Shown here in pieces: positions 38,285 through 49,429 of a stretch of DNA of 64,000 bases (its first letter is position 1; every line of letters starts with the position of its first letter). The stretch is from Oxytricha trifallax. Its lineage: Eukaryota > Ciliophora > Spirotrichea > Sporadotrichida > Oxytrichidae. The stretch lies in contig ARYC01000184.1 of NCBI GenBank assembly GCA_000711775.1, forward strand, positions 124,001-188,000. The letters are read 5' to 3'. The notes below the pieces were generated by a model. That model saw only the letters and a list, made by a program, of their open reading frames with translations. It was not told the DNA's origin and searched no databases. Both the position numbers and the translations under genes were made by a program.

Positions 38285-38399
38285 AATATGTGCCTTATAC
38301 TCTGACCCTAATTTAGAGTCTAAATAAGACTACATATCTTTTACAAGGGCAACCTTTTTATAAAAGCAAGAAGTCATCGAACAATGAGGAAAGTATAGT

Positions 38400-39705
38400 A
38401 GTTGATTGTGAATGCGTAAGTCAAGAAAAATTTATAGCTAAGTATTCACACTAATGACAATTTTCTAAACTGTGACTTCTTGAGAGAATATTGCAATTGC
38501 CAAGAACTATAGAAGCCCTTTCTGAAATGACTTTTAATGACCTTTTTTTGAGCTATTAAATAATGAGAACTCATAAAACCAAGTAACATTCAAATTCAAT
38601 GGCAGGTCTCCAGAGATATTCTTGAGAGTAATTGCCAAATTAGAAACTTTGGATTAATATTTAGGCTTCAAATTTTACTACTCAGTCTTATGTTTAAACT
38701 ATATCTGTGACAACCTTAACAGGAATCATTTCATTAATTTTGATATTGGCAATGGGAAGATCCTAATATGCATTGCTTTAGCAATCCTTATTGCTCTTAA
38801 AACTTAAAGATCAGTCTTTATACTCAGTATGAATGAGCACTAAGTGCAAAGAGACTTCAAACGATACAAGAGAGTCATTAAAGTAATGTTGCTTAATTGC
38901 AATTTAAACTTCTTTGCCAAAGATACTGACATTTATTTCTACACTTGGCCCTATTTAAAGAAGATGCAAAATAACTGCAAGGCTGTGAGTGTATTGTAGC
39001 AAAGCTACGTGTTAGTGGACGAGTGCGACTGGATTATTTTTGATAGCTCTGTTGAGACTATAATCAATTCTCTTGAGTATTTTCAGCAAGCTCATAAAGT
39101 GATAGGATTTTCTGGAAGAAATCTCTCTTATATTGAAGAGAACTGTTTAAAGCAAGCTTTTTAAGCTACACCTGTAGTATTTTCCACTCTTGATAAATTC
39201 TAGGGAAATAAAAACACTCAATACCCCGATGTGTTCGTGAGCACTAATTAGAGTGACTACTTGGCTAAATCAAAGAAATTATAATAGAGCAGCTAAGCCA
39301 CTCCCCAGCCCTAATTGTGGATTCAACTAACTATAATACAATAAAGATAGGCCTTTTGAGATCGGTCTACAACTTCACAAGTTTAAGTAGAGGGCAAGCC
39401 GCCAATATTGAATCTATGATTGAAGGCATATACTTAATGATTAATGCGTAAAAGGAATATGGTATAGACTTACTGAATGAAGCTCATGGAACAGATACTG
39501 ACATTCAGACGAGTGATAAAATCAACTAGAATGGAGGTTCTTACCTCATCATCACTGATGTCTTCTCTAGAGGTCTGAAGGGCAGATTATAGGAAAAATT
39601 GGAAGTATAAATACTAAGGGCAGATGGAAAAGAGTTTTGTACAGACTCAAGGAATTTCGCTATTTGTCGATATTTAAAATATTACTATACCAACTATCAC
39701 ACATA
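38400..39705 (+). pseudogene. SF2/SecA-like ATPase fragment, decayed
   Basis: A + frame open from about 38580 to 39300 contains FDIGNGKILICIALAILIAL (a degenerate Walker A: GNGKI where GxGKT/S is expected), SYVLVDECDWIIFD (DEAD-type Walker B) and HKVIGFSG (motif III position). After a frame change near 39300, a second open part has SYLIITDVFSRGLKGR, placed like motif V. The layout is that of an SF2 helicase or the SecA DEAD domain. The degenerate P-loop and the frameshift suggest a relic, or a gene with unresolved IESs. It starts right after the TBE end and is followed by GGGGTTTTGGGG at 39714. Confidence 0.45.
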
Positions 39706-40199
39706 TATTTATTGGGGTTTTGGGGCTTATATTTTTATTTTATTATTAATAATGTTTTATGTAGAGTTTAGAGCCTAGAAAATAATACATTTTAAAGAAT
39801 ATTTATGTTGTAAACATGAAATATTTACTTCATGCTTACCCAAAAAATAATTAAAGCTCACACAATGATTAAAAAAATTAAGAATCAACCACTTCATTAT
39901 ATATAATATATAGTTATGTACATATTTTAAATTATAAAGAATTCTATATTTAAAAAAGAGGTACAATAATTTGATAAATTAAAGATTATATAATTTTAAA
40001 AAAATTGGTTGTAATTATAGTATTAAGATTTAAGTTATTCCCTATCACTAAAGGTAGATATTAGTATTAAAAAATCTATTATAGATTAATACGATAAATT
40101 TACAGCATTATAGAAATCAAGTAAAAATAGATGAATTATTTTTTAGCATTAAGATTTAAATTAATTGGAGATTTTAGACTTATTTGAAAAGAAATAAAT
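39706..40199. other. AT-rich flank, second copy of the direct repeat
   Basis: 39712-39905 resembles 34643-34856. From about 40000 the sequence resembles 55980-56090, the upstream flank of unit 3, so this part is the upstream flank of unit 2. Confidence 0.45.
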
Positions 40200-40720
40200 G
40201 GGGGGGAAAAGTTTCCTGCACTCGTGATAGTTTCCTGCACTTTTTTAATATGTAAAATTTCATAAATTTAACAATAAAATATTTTTTACAACCCATAAGT
40301 TTTAAGATATTTTTTAAATCATATACGAACTTTATGAAAATAAAAGTGTTATACATTATCAAATATTATATACCATTGAAAGAATAAATTATAATTTTAA
40401 CAACAAATGGATAAAATATTTTTTGAATTTCATTAGTACAGAGAGGACAATATCATGGTCGAGATACAGAAGTCTACTAATATCTGATGGAATCTATATA
40501 GTGGATAAATTTCATTCTTACTTGTATGGTGATTAAATTACATGTTAATAAAGTTATTGATTAATTGAAGAATAGATTAAGTAATAAAGAAAAAAAATTA
40601 GTAAAAAATTTGGTTGATAAATGTGATAAAAATCAAATTCTAAAAAAAAAAATAGTGCAGGAAACTAACCTAAAAATATTTTTTAATAATAAACCGGTGC
40701 AGGAAACTTCCCCCCCCCCC
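40200..40720. mobile_element. MITE-like element, copy 2 (G7...C10 ends)
   Basis: A 521-base AT-rich segment running from GGGGGGGAAAAGTTTCCTGC to a run of ten C preceded by GTGCAGGAAACTTC. Internal copies of the TTTCCTGCAC motif occur near both ends. It has the same family termini as 31980-32342 and no coding capacity. Confidence 0.65.
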
Positions 40721-40972
40721 GAAATTTAAATTATTGGATATTAAATGTATATAGTTGAAGCAATAATTATAATAAATTAATAACCTAAAAGAATGTATAT
40801 TAAATCATTTTGGGATCAAATCATACTTGACAGTATTTAATAGAATAAATCTTGATAAAAAGACATATTGTAATTTTTAAATCATCAAATACATCTACTT
40901 TGATAGATTCTGTATTCTATATTTCAATATACTTTTTTATAATTATAGATTACTAAATATTTTATAACTAAT

Positions 40973-42700
40973 ATGGAAAATTTATCCGACTTTATTTTAG
41001 AACAGAAATCTAAAAATTCACCTAACTACTAATAAAAATATATATTTTTAAATAATATTCTAGTCAATAAATTAAGTTTATAATTATTAATATAATGTCA
41101 TTTTACAATAATTGATCAATTTTGGAAATTAATATGTCTAAGAAATTAATAAAAGACAATTAATTAAAAACCTTTATTTTAAATAATTATAATTGACTCT
41201 GCATATAAGGGTATATTTTTACAGTAAATCCTTTAGACAGTTTTTTATTTATTTAATAAATTAATTTCAATTAATTGATGACGAAAAAAATCAAAATCAA
41301 TGTTTTTTATTTTGCATAACTTTATATTTGTTCCTAAATAAAGTCATTTAAAAATTTGTATAATTTAATGAATTATTAATATCAAAATTGTTAAAATTTT
41401 ATCTAATATTATTATTTTTATTGCGTATTTTTATGATTTTGGACATTCATTTTTCTCTTTAATTTGTTAACAGATATTATAAATATGAAAAAAAAAATGT
41501 GTTCATTATTAATAAAATATATTATTTTTTATATTATTAACTATCAAGACGCTGAGATGATAGATATAAGAGATTAACCAAGGACCATGTCAAGAGAGAT
41601 TTGTAAGATTGATAATCCTCCTCCTCTGAGAATTTTTTAACATGAAGAATTAAAACAGAGTGAAATGTTGAGAGTTTAATAACAAACTGTCATCATTGAC
41701 ACATAAACATAAAATCACTCGCGTAATCGCTCGATTTTCTTAATTTAGTATCTCAAATGTAAACCTGTCGAGGTTATCATATTCTCATATTTACCTAAAA
41801 TCTAAGCCTAAGTTTTAATGAGAAAACTATCACATGCAGGCATTGTCTAAAGCAGGAATTTAGTTGAGTATATTTAAGATGAATATAGAAATAATGATCT
41901 TTTGTTACCTATCGAAATAATGGATTAAAGTGATTTAAATGATTTTCATTATAAGTATGGGATTTCAAATAAAGTTTTAGCCATCGATTTTGAAATCATT
42001 TTAAGCTGTCTTCCATTAAATATTTAAAAACTCCTTGCTATTATTGAGATTTCATAAAGTTCAACTTAAAAAATTAGGAAAATAGTTCTAAGATCAATAT
42101 AATCTTCAATCATTGATGATTATATTTTTACAAATTTCAACAGCAATTTTATGATTTAAGGCATTTATGAATTTGAAATTTTAGATGTTGATAATTAGCT
42201 AGACTTTAAGATTTTTTAATTCTTCATTATTATTTAATTATAATTATTTATAAATTATATTGTAAAAGTATTAGACATGCTCTTTCAAAACGAACAATCA
42301 TAAAATAATTGAGAAATTTTTTTTCTACATAATATTAAATTAATACTTTGAAAATTAAAATCTACATTTACATAAATTTATTTTTCATTTAGAACAAAAC
42401 TCTTTCTATAATTTTAATAATTTAACTAACTTTAAGATAATTCTTCATTTACATAAATTAATGTGAATTAATCTCAATATCATTTTAATCCTTTAAGTAA
42501 TCATATTGATGCTTCAACAATTAAAACAATAAAGTATAATTCCTCATTTGATTTAATAAATGACAGTTGTTTTATCAAATTTATTGAGAGCTCTCATAAT
42601 TTAAAGTATTTAACTTTAACATCAAAATAATATTAAACAAATGAATTAAGTTTTTTTACGTTATAGAGGCTTGAAAAACACTATAGAATATGAAACTTAG
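40973..42700 (+). CDS. Repeat unit 2, alpha module: leucine-rich family protein
   Basis: ATG at 40973 (MENLSDFILEQKSKNSPNYQ). After an AT-rich gap (about 41060-41540), a roughly 700-base open stretch encodes DAEMIDIRDQPRTMSREI, CKPVEVIIFSYLP, MRKLSHAGIVQSRNLVEYI and LAIDFEIILSCLPLNIQKLL. A further segment (about 42500-42695) has HIDASTIKTIKYNSSFDLI and FIESSHNLKYLTLTSKQY, ending at an ATATGA also present in unit 3. Units 2 and 3 agree mostly by conservative substitutions. Function unknown. Confidence 0.58.
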
Positions 42701-42891
42701 ATTCTATATTTATTTTTAGTTTTAAAATTATTGTTAAAATAGATAAAAATAAGAAATTAAAGAAATCAAAATAAATCATTTAAAAGTAATTAATTACAAC
42801 TGTCATGAATAAAAAGAGCACTTAATGCTAATTAGATTTAAATTTAAAATTTATTAATTAATTAAATCCATATATATAAATATATATATTA

Positions 42892-43306
42892 TTGTAGAAA
42901 TACATTTGAATTTGTAAAACTAATTATAATTAAATTAATAATAAATCAAAATCGTGGCAGTTAAAGTTGACCAATTTGAACGATCTTGGGCTCATTTGAT
43001 AGAGAATTCAAAATTAGCTGGACTTTACTATTGGCGGTACTATTTTATCGCATCCCTGGAGCGAGATAACTTGAGTTTAATGTGAGGGTATAATTTAATT
43101 AATTTAGAGGCATTTAATTAAAGTGAAGTTATCTCGCTCCAGTAATCAGATAAAATAGTACCGCCAATAACAAAGTCCAGCTAATTTTGAATTCTCTATC
43201 AAATGAGCCCAAGAATGTTTAAATTGGCCAACTTTAACTGCCACGATTTTGATTTATTATTAATTTAATTATAATTAATTTTCCAAATTCAAATGTATTT
43301 CTACAA
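42892..43306. mobile_element. 415 bp foldback element inserted in the left arm
   Basis: A palindrome with TTGTAGAAATAC / GTATTTCTACAA termini. Its arms include GTGGCAGTTAAAGTTG and inverse, and a centre near 43100. The right arm of the surrounding structure lacks it, giving an empty site. Flanks are consistent with a TA target duplication. Confidence 0.72.
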
Positions 43307-43632
43307 TATTAGTGGTCTAGTGGTCTGGCAGGGTTTTAGGAGACCACTTTTGTAAATACATTTATATATTTATAAAATGCGTAATGTATTACAGATGCGT
43401 AGGCTACTAATTGAGACAAAGATGCCGGAGACCACCAAGCAGCATGTTTTAAGTTGGCTGAGGCCACTGTAGACTTGTAGGTAGAATTTTCATTTTATAA
43501 GTCGATTACAAAATTAATTAGTCGACAAGTGTGATTTATGATAAATATCTGGGTTAATCTTTGAGATAATTAATAAGGTTTAGTCTTTATATATCCACTC
43601 CAATCTTAATCCTTTCTCATTGCGCAACAAAT

Positions 43633-44252
43633 AATGCGAATTTGTTTCTATCTTTGTTAAATGACTTGAATATCGTGCTTTTAACAATGTAGATTCGGTA
43701 GTTATGAAATTTCGGTACATTCTCATAGTCCACTGTAATTATTTGAAGCATTTGCGCTATGAGTTTCTGTAACTACTGCTTCCGGTATCCCTGTATATAC
43801 AATGTTTTAGCATCTACAACCTCGTAAAAAAAATAACTTTGAAGTTATAATTTTTTGAATTTAGGTGATTGCATGAATACAGAATAAATCAAGAATCTGG
43901 TTTAGATAGGGGAAATAAGCTTAGCCAAATTATATTCTCTAAAGTGAAAAATTACTTACAAAAACATATTTCCCCTATCTAAACCAGATTCTTGGTTTAT
44001 TCTGTATTCATGCTATCACCTTAATTCAAAAAATTATAACTTCAAAGTTATTTTTTTTTACGAGGTTGTAGATGCTAAAACACTGTATATACAGGGATAC
44101 CGGAAGCAGTAGTTACAGAAACTCATAGCGCAAATGCTTCAAATAATTACAGTGAACTATGAGAATGTACCGAAATTTCATAACTACCGAATCTACATTG
44201 TTAAAAGCACGATATTCAAGTCATTTAACAAAGATAGAAACAAATTCGCATT
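43633..44252. repeat. 620 bp self-palindrome, left
   Basis: AATGCGAATTTGTTTC at the start is matched by GAAACAAATTCGCATT at the end. Arms are about 290 bases with a loop of about 40-50 bases (43917-43970 region). It has the same length as the right copy at 48300-48919 and abuts the TBE exactly. Confidence 0.85.
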
Positions 44253-44329
44253 CAAAACCCCAAAACCCCTTAATGAGGTTTATAAGTGCTTTGATTTGTA
44301 GGGAATTTGTTAGGGGTTGGGGTTATTAA
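44253..44329. repeat. Left terminal inverted repeat of TBE copy 2
   Basis: It starts with 17 bases of telomeric C4A4 repeat, then a conserved TTAATGAGGTTTATAAGTGC stretch, ending in TTAGGGGTTGGGGTTATT. Confidence 0.9.
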
Positions 44330-44389
44330 TAGGTTTTAATGTGAAATTTATAGTAAATGTATTTTATTTAATCACTCAAAATGCACTTT

Positions 44390-45629
44390 TGGATCATGTG
44401 GGATAGGTCATAAGTTTATCTTACTTAACCACAACTCTATCTGCTATATTGTTATGTCTGATCTTGAGTTTGGTTTTATTATTATTGACTCTGCCATTTG
44501 TTTCATTGATTGAGACACTCTTGTTTTGTCTATAAACTATTTGATTCTTTGCTTGGCATCTTTCTCGCAGCTTGTAGAGTAGTAATCGTTGCGAGGCATA
44601 TCGCACTCTATTAATATTTTTGCTGCTAAAGCCCACGCATCCCACTAAAAGTCTCTATCTCTCCAGTCTTCTCTTTCTGGATAGTACCCTTGCGTACCAA
44701 TTTCAGTTCCAAGCCTTGATACTTCCACTCTTTAAGCTTTGTTGAAATCGATTATTGCTACTCTTACTGGTGAAAAGTTTATCATTATATTTTCTGGCTT
44801 ATAATCTCTGTGAACAAATCCTAACTTATGAAGCTCTTTTATACCTTGTATGGTCTGAGTTGCTATTTATCCAAGCTACTTATGATTCCTTTGATCTCTA
44901 AAGAAATTTCTTATGGTCATTTCACAAAATGGGAGTCTGAAAGCAACAAGATCCTTGGCAAGGAGGACAGCTAGCTTGATTAAGTAACTACACTCTTTAA
45001 ACTTTGCTTGAGTGAGTACTTGATACTCATTTGTAAACTCCATCTAATATTTAGAGATTGTTGAAGGGATACACCTTTTGTATGCAAATTGATAACTTTC
45101 TTATCAAAGGAGTCTTCTATTATAAGGTAGCTTTAAAGAGAAGTATCTTGGCCAATTTAAGCAAGATAGGAATCTTTTTATATTAAATTTTAATCATGAT
45201 CTTAGTGGTTTCGGATGCTAGTAGGTTGCGTGATTTCCTCACATATTCTGATTCACTGGCTTGTTCAAGCTCTACCACTTTCAAAGATTCTCTTGCTTTT
45301 TTTTTGTTTAGTAGCTTCAATTCATCTTCATGCTTTTCAATCTCTAAATCTTTCTTGTGAGGTTTTAAAAGATGCTTCTTTAAGTCTCTTGTGTGAGAGT
45401 ACTGCTTATGGCACTCAAAGCAATCATACTTTCCATCAACTTTGTCATGCTTTAAGTATACAGTAGGCTTAGCTTCCTTATGAACCTTCATATGCCTGTA
45501 CCAGCTAGATTTATGAACAAAATCTCTCTCACACAGCTCACAAAAGTATACTTCTATTTCTTCAGTTTGTATAGGAATTACATTAATACCTTTCTCCTCC
45601 TCTCTGTCTCCCACACACTTGTTTGCCAT
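44390..45629 (-). pseudogene. TBE zinc-finger/protein-kinase ORF, frameshifted in the kinase part
   Basis: ATG at 45629. Both C2H2 fingers are intact: CELCERDFVHKSSWYRHMKVH and YDCFECHKQYSHTRDLKKHL. The frame shifts after MIKI near 45180, then kinase sequence continues in another frame (FVHRDYKPENIMI-type catalytic loop with DYK in place of DLK near 44800; IDFNKA; SRLGTEIGTQGYYPE). The zinc fingers may still be translated as a 148-residue protein; the kinase is probably not. Confidence 0.75.
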
Positions 45630-46365
45630 TTATTTTCTATTATTAATTTCTATTTTAATAACAGAGACCTCAAGTGATAGCTCTGGTAGTTCTTTATGAG
45701 AATTCATCTCGCAGCTATCACACTTTTTATTGCTGCCAAAGGTAAGTCTCATTTAGTTTGATGGAAGTGCTGTTGTTTTTCTTAAAATGTTAGCGCTCAT
45801 ATTTAAATTTGAATTTAAAATTATAAAACTGCCTCTATAACTGAGAGCTTATATGAGAGCTTTGCAAGCCTACAAGTTTCAAGGGAAGTTTTTAGATTAT
45901 TATAGAAGAAATATGAGTGCTAAGAGACGATCCAGCTCTAAATCTGGGTGATAAAGTAACCATTTTAACTTTCAATAATAAGTTGATTATAGTACGTACC
46001 AATTTAGGAGCTGCTCCTAATTAAGTACGTACTGCTTTAGGAGGTATTTTGTCATTATATGATTAAAATTAGGGTGCTCCTAATTAAGTACTAGCTTTAA
46101 TTAATGCTCCTAATTAAGTACTAGCATTTTAGGAGCTGCTCCTAATTAAGTACGTACCAATTTAAATTTAAAAATATGGAACTATAACAGTAGAAATTGA
46201 TATCAATCTCTCAAGTTTGAAACCAGTTCTCAAAACCTTCTCCATATCCTACTTAGAGGTTGACCTCCTATAGGATGCCCATATTTAATAGTAAGTTTTA
46301 CAGAGGTATATAATTGAAATCAATAAACTTAAATTTGAATATCATTTCTTAGATCTGTAAACAAG
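45630..46365. promoter_or_regulatory. TBE copy 2 internal intergenic repeats
   Basis: This holds repeated GCTCCTAATTAAGTAC and its inverse (about 45990-46160), forming several small potential hairpins between the divergent zinc-finger/kinase and 22 kDa ORFs. It is shared with copy 1. Confidence 0.45.
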
Positions 46366-47150
46366 ATGGAGTCAATGAATGATGCAATGAAAAGAGTGCA
46401 AGCACAAGAATTGATTCAAAGATTTAGAAGCAAGGAGGATTTGCATCGCTACCTGGTGCAGCAAGGTAATGAAATAATACTAACTAATCTTGATTATGTA
46501 GTTGGTTTGTTTCTACCAACGATGGAAGATACTAAAATTTCATTTCTAAGAGCAATACTCTGCGAAGAGAAGAAAGCTTTGAAAACTTAAGATGTAAAGT
46601 TTGCAGAGATTCCAAACTATCCAAAAATCTCACTGACTAACTTATATGATGATGCTATGAATAACCCAGAGGTTTCGCAGTACCTGCCTACTAAGAAGCA
46701 GTTGTCAAATAAACTACCTGAAAAAACTATTTCTTTGGCATACTTGCAACAATCAAAGGTGATTACTTGAAAGAAATTATTCAAGAATCTCATAAGAAAA
46801 GTACAGCATCTCTTCAGAAGATAAAGACAAACAAGGGATCAAGATAAATGAGAGCTGGCTATCAGAGCTGCAGAAGCACCCTTATATTTCAAGTAAGATT
46901 TGTAGCTTAACTCTTTAGAAAAATCTGGAACTGGCATCTTCTTGATGAAGGAATAGAGCAAGCTTCACAGACAGCGAAAGTCGCAGACAAAGTATGAAGT
47001 TAGCAAGAGACTTTATTCAAATATTTAGCCTCCAGAGTCGATGAATAGATGCAGGAGCTGGCAGCAAGAGAAGAAACTTAGGAGGAGGGAAGCAAGAAAT
47101 AGAAGAAAAGAAAGAGAAGCCAGCTCCCTCTAAAGAATTCTAAATGTGAC
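46366..47150 (+). pseudogene. TBE 22 kDa-type ORF, frameshifted
   Basis: ATG at 46366 (MESMNDAMKRVQAQELIQRF). It is open for about 120 residues to NKLPE near 46725, where one base is lost relative to copy 1 (a run PERNYFFGIL is broken). A K/R-rich tail follows in other frames. Helical; function unknown. Confidence 0.75.
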
Positions 47151-47158
47151 TTACATAT

Positions 47159-48213
47159 TCATTAACTTAACTCTAAAACTTATTTATATGCATTCACTCT
47201 CTCTTCTTTAGCACACTTTTAAGCCGAAAAATTATCAACTCTCTTATCTGAACTTTTTATAAAATCGACTGTATCAATAGGTAGGTCAAGCATCAGGTGG
47301 TATAGCAGCAGTTTCTTATAATGACCTTTTAGTATACCCCTGTAGAATTCAATTCCATCAAACTATGGACTGTAAGGTATGTTAAACACTGGCGTTATTC
47401 TAAGTTGTTCATAACTCTTCCTTGTTTCTTTAGTCTTATGAACAGAAAGATTATCAACAAACAGTATTATCTCTTATTCAGGGTACTTCTCTCCCAGCTG
47501 TTCTAAGAACTTTATATACTGCTCTGTCTTAATAGAGCGAGGATGAATAACATAAGTTTCTAAACCAGTATCTTCACTAATTACTCCAAGAATTGCCATC
47601 GTTTATACCTTGACTTTCTAGTCATATACTTCTATATTACTATGCCTCTTATACCAAGACTTCTAGATGAAAGTTTGAAGGTAAACACAGCCTCGTCAGC
47701 ATTTATAAACTTAATATTATTCTATTGAGCTCTCTGCATTTAATTATAAATATAATTTAGGTTATTGTTGTAAAATTGCAAAGTGAAATCAATCACTCTC
47801 TTGATACGATTCACACCTTTGTAAGAGATACCATTTCGTTTATAAATGTTAGCAACAGACTATGCAGAGATCTTCAACTCAGGGAACTGGCGGTGAAACA
47901 TAATAGCTCGTTGGTCAAGAGAGAAGTGAGCCCAATACTTCAAAGTTATTTCATTAATAAGACAGTCAATATGCTTCTATTGAAACTTTGACTTCCTCTA
48001 AGGCATAGAATTCAGCTATTATTGCTTTAGTTATACAGCTATAAGGCAGTGGGAGCGAACAGTTGAAGGACTTCGCTTCAAGAGCAGTGCAATTGACTTA
48101 TAATTAAGTACAGGTTTGACTTATTCACTGTATAAATCACATCCATATCGCAGTTTAAAACTAAATCTATATACTCTTCATCATAATAGACCCCAAAAGC
48201 TTGCTATTTATGT
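47159..48213 (-). pseudogene. TBE 42 kDa DDE transposase, one-base frameshift
   Basis: A frame is open from about 48213 (HKQQAFGVYYDEEYRFSFKL) to TGA 47159-47161. The N-terminal part has a helix-turn-helix style (SIALLLKRSPSTVRSH; KISAQSVANIYKRNG). Catalytic motifs are present: NADEAVFTF, FVDNLSVHKTKE and GIEFY, the D,D,E set of IS630/Tc1/mariner-like transposases. Near 47674 one base is missing relative to copy 1, shifting the frame between the first Asp motif and the rest. The apparent start region reads ATGTGAGACAT, so the start codon is also doubtful. About 350 residues if intact. Confidence 0.85.
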
Positions 48214-48222
48214 CTCACATTT

Positions 48223-48299
48223 AAATAATAACCCCAACCCCTAAAAAATTCCCTACAAATCAAAGCACTTATAAACCTCATTAGGGTTTTGGGGTTTTG
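48223..48299. repeat. Right terminal inverted repeat of TBE copy 2
   Basis: Inverse of 44253-44329 with small differences: AGGGTTTT in place of AGGGGTTTT, and one A lost before it. Confidence 0.9.
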
Positions 48300-48919
48300 A
48301 ATGCGAATTTGTTTCTATCTTTGTTAAATGACTTGAATATCGTGCTTTTAACAATGTAGATTCGGTAGTTATGAAATTTCGGTACATTCTCATAGTTCAC
48401 TGTAATTATTTGAAGCATTTGCGCTATGAGTTTCTGTAACTACTGCTTCCGGTATCCCTGTATATACAGTGTTTTAGCATCTACAACCTCGTAAAAAAAA
48501 ATAACTTTGAAGTTATAATTTTTTGAATTAAGGTGATAGCATGAATACAGAATAAACCAAGAATCTGGTTTAGATAGGGGAAATATGTTTTTGTAAGTAA
48601 TTTTTCACTTTAGAGAATATAATTTGGCTAAGCTTATTTCCCCTATCTAAACCAGATTCTTGATTTATTCTGTATTCATGCAATCACCTAAATTCAAAAA
48701 ATTATAACTTCAAAGTTATTTTTTTTACGAGGTTGTAGATGCTAAAACATTGTATATACAGGGATACCGGAAGCAGTAGTTACAGAAACTCATAGCGCAA
48801 ATGCTTCAAATAATTACAGTGGACTATGAGAATGTACCGAAATTTCATAACTACCGAATCTACATTGTTAAAAGCACGATATTCAAGTCATTTAACAAAG
48901 ATAGAAACAAATTCGCATT
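48300..48919. repeat. 620 bp self-palindrome, right
   Basis: Inverse counterpart of 43633-44252, itself a near-perfect foldback, immediately adjoining the TBE terminus. Confidence 0.85.
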
Positions 48920-49429
48920 ATTTGTTGCGCAATGAGAAAGGATTAAGATTGGAGTGGATATATAAAGACTAAACCTTATTAATTATCTCAAAGATTAACC
49001 CAGATATTTATCATAAATCACACTTGTCGACTAATTAATTTTGTAATCGACTTATAAAATGAAAATTCTACCTACAAGTCTACAGTGGCCTCAGCCAACT
49101 TAAAACATGCTGCTTGGTGGTCTCCGGCATCTTTGTCTCAATTAGTAGCCTACGCATCTGTAATACATTACGCATTTTATAAATATATAAATGTATTTAC
49201 AAAAGTGGTCTCCTAAAGACCCTGCCAGACCACTAGACCACTAATAATATATATATATATATGGATTTAATTAATTAATAAATTCTAAATTTAAATCTTA
49301 TTAGCATTAAGTGCTCTTTTTATTCATGACAGTTGTAATTAATTACTTTTAAATGATTTATTTTGATTTCTTGAATTTCTTATTTTTATCTATTTTAACA
49401 ATAACAAATTGGGATTGGAATAAATGAAA

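Larger units (their letters stand above)
44253..48299. mobile_element. Telomere-bearing element (TBE), copy 2, full length
   Basis: 4047 bases, matching the usual 4.1 kb TBE size. The left end is CAAAACCCCAAAACCCC (44253-44269); the right end is the inverse (48283-48299) with one G lost. Terminal inverted repeats are about 77 bases. Gene order is zinc-finger/kinase (-), 22 kDa ORF (+), transposase (-). The flanks are ATT on the left and AAT on the right, inverted rather than direct copies, so the usual 3-base ANT target duplication is not seen. Confidence 0.9.
42727..49408. mobile_element. 6.7 kb inverted-repeat structure with about 1.2 kb arms around a full-length TBE
   Basis: TTATTGTTAAAATAG at about 42727 is matched in inverse by CTATTTTAACAATAA ending near 49408. 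The inverted repeat continues inward through 43307-44329 and 48223-49240, including the TBE termini themselves. Each arm holds, in order, about 165 AT-rich bases, about 320 bases with GTGGTCTAGTGGTCTGG, a 620-base self-palindrome, and the TBE terminal repeat. The left arm alone also carries a 415-base foldback element. It interrupts repeat unit 2 between its alpha and beta modules. Confidence 0.75.

Noticed and set aside
38208..39730. The idea that 38285-39730 is a macronuclear nanochromosome reinserted with telomeres.
   Set aside because: A capped linear molecule would have C4A4 at the left and G4T4 at the right. Both tracts here have the same orientation, and the left one is the TBE terminus.
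44421..44645. A 74-codon minus ORF at the end of TBE copy 2.
   Set aside because: It is an out-of-frame reading of the kinase C-terminus, which is recognisable in another frame by comparison with copy 1.
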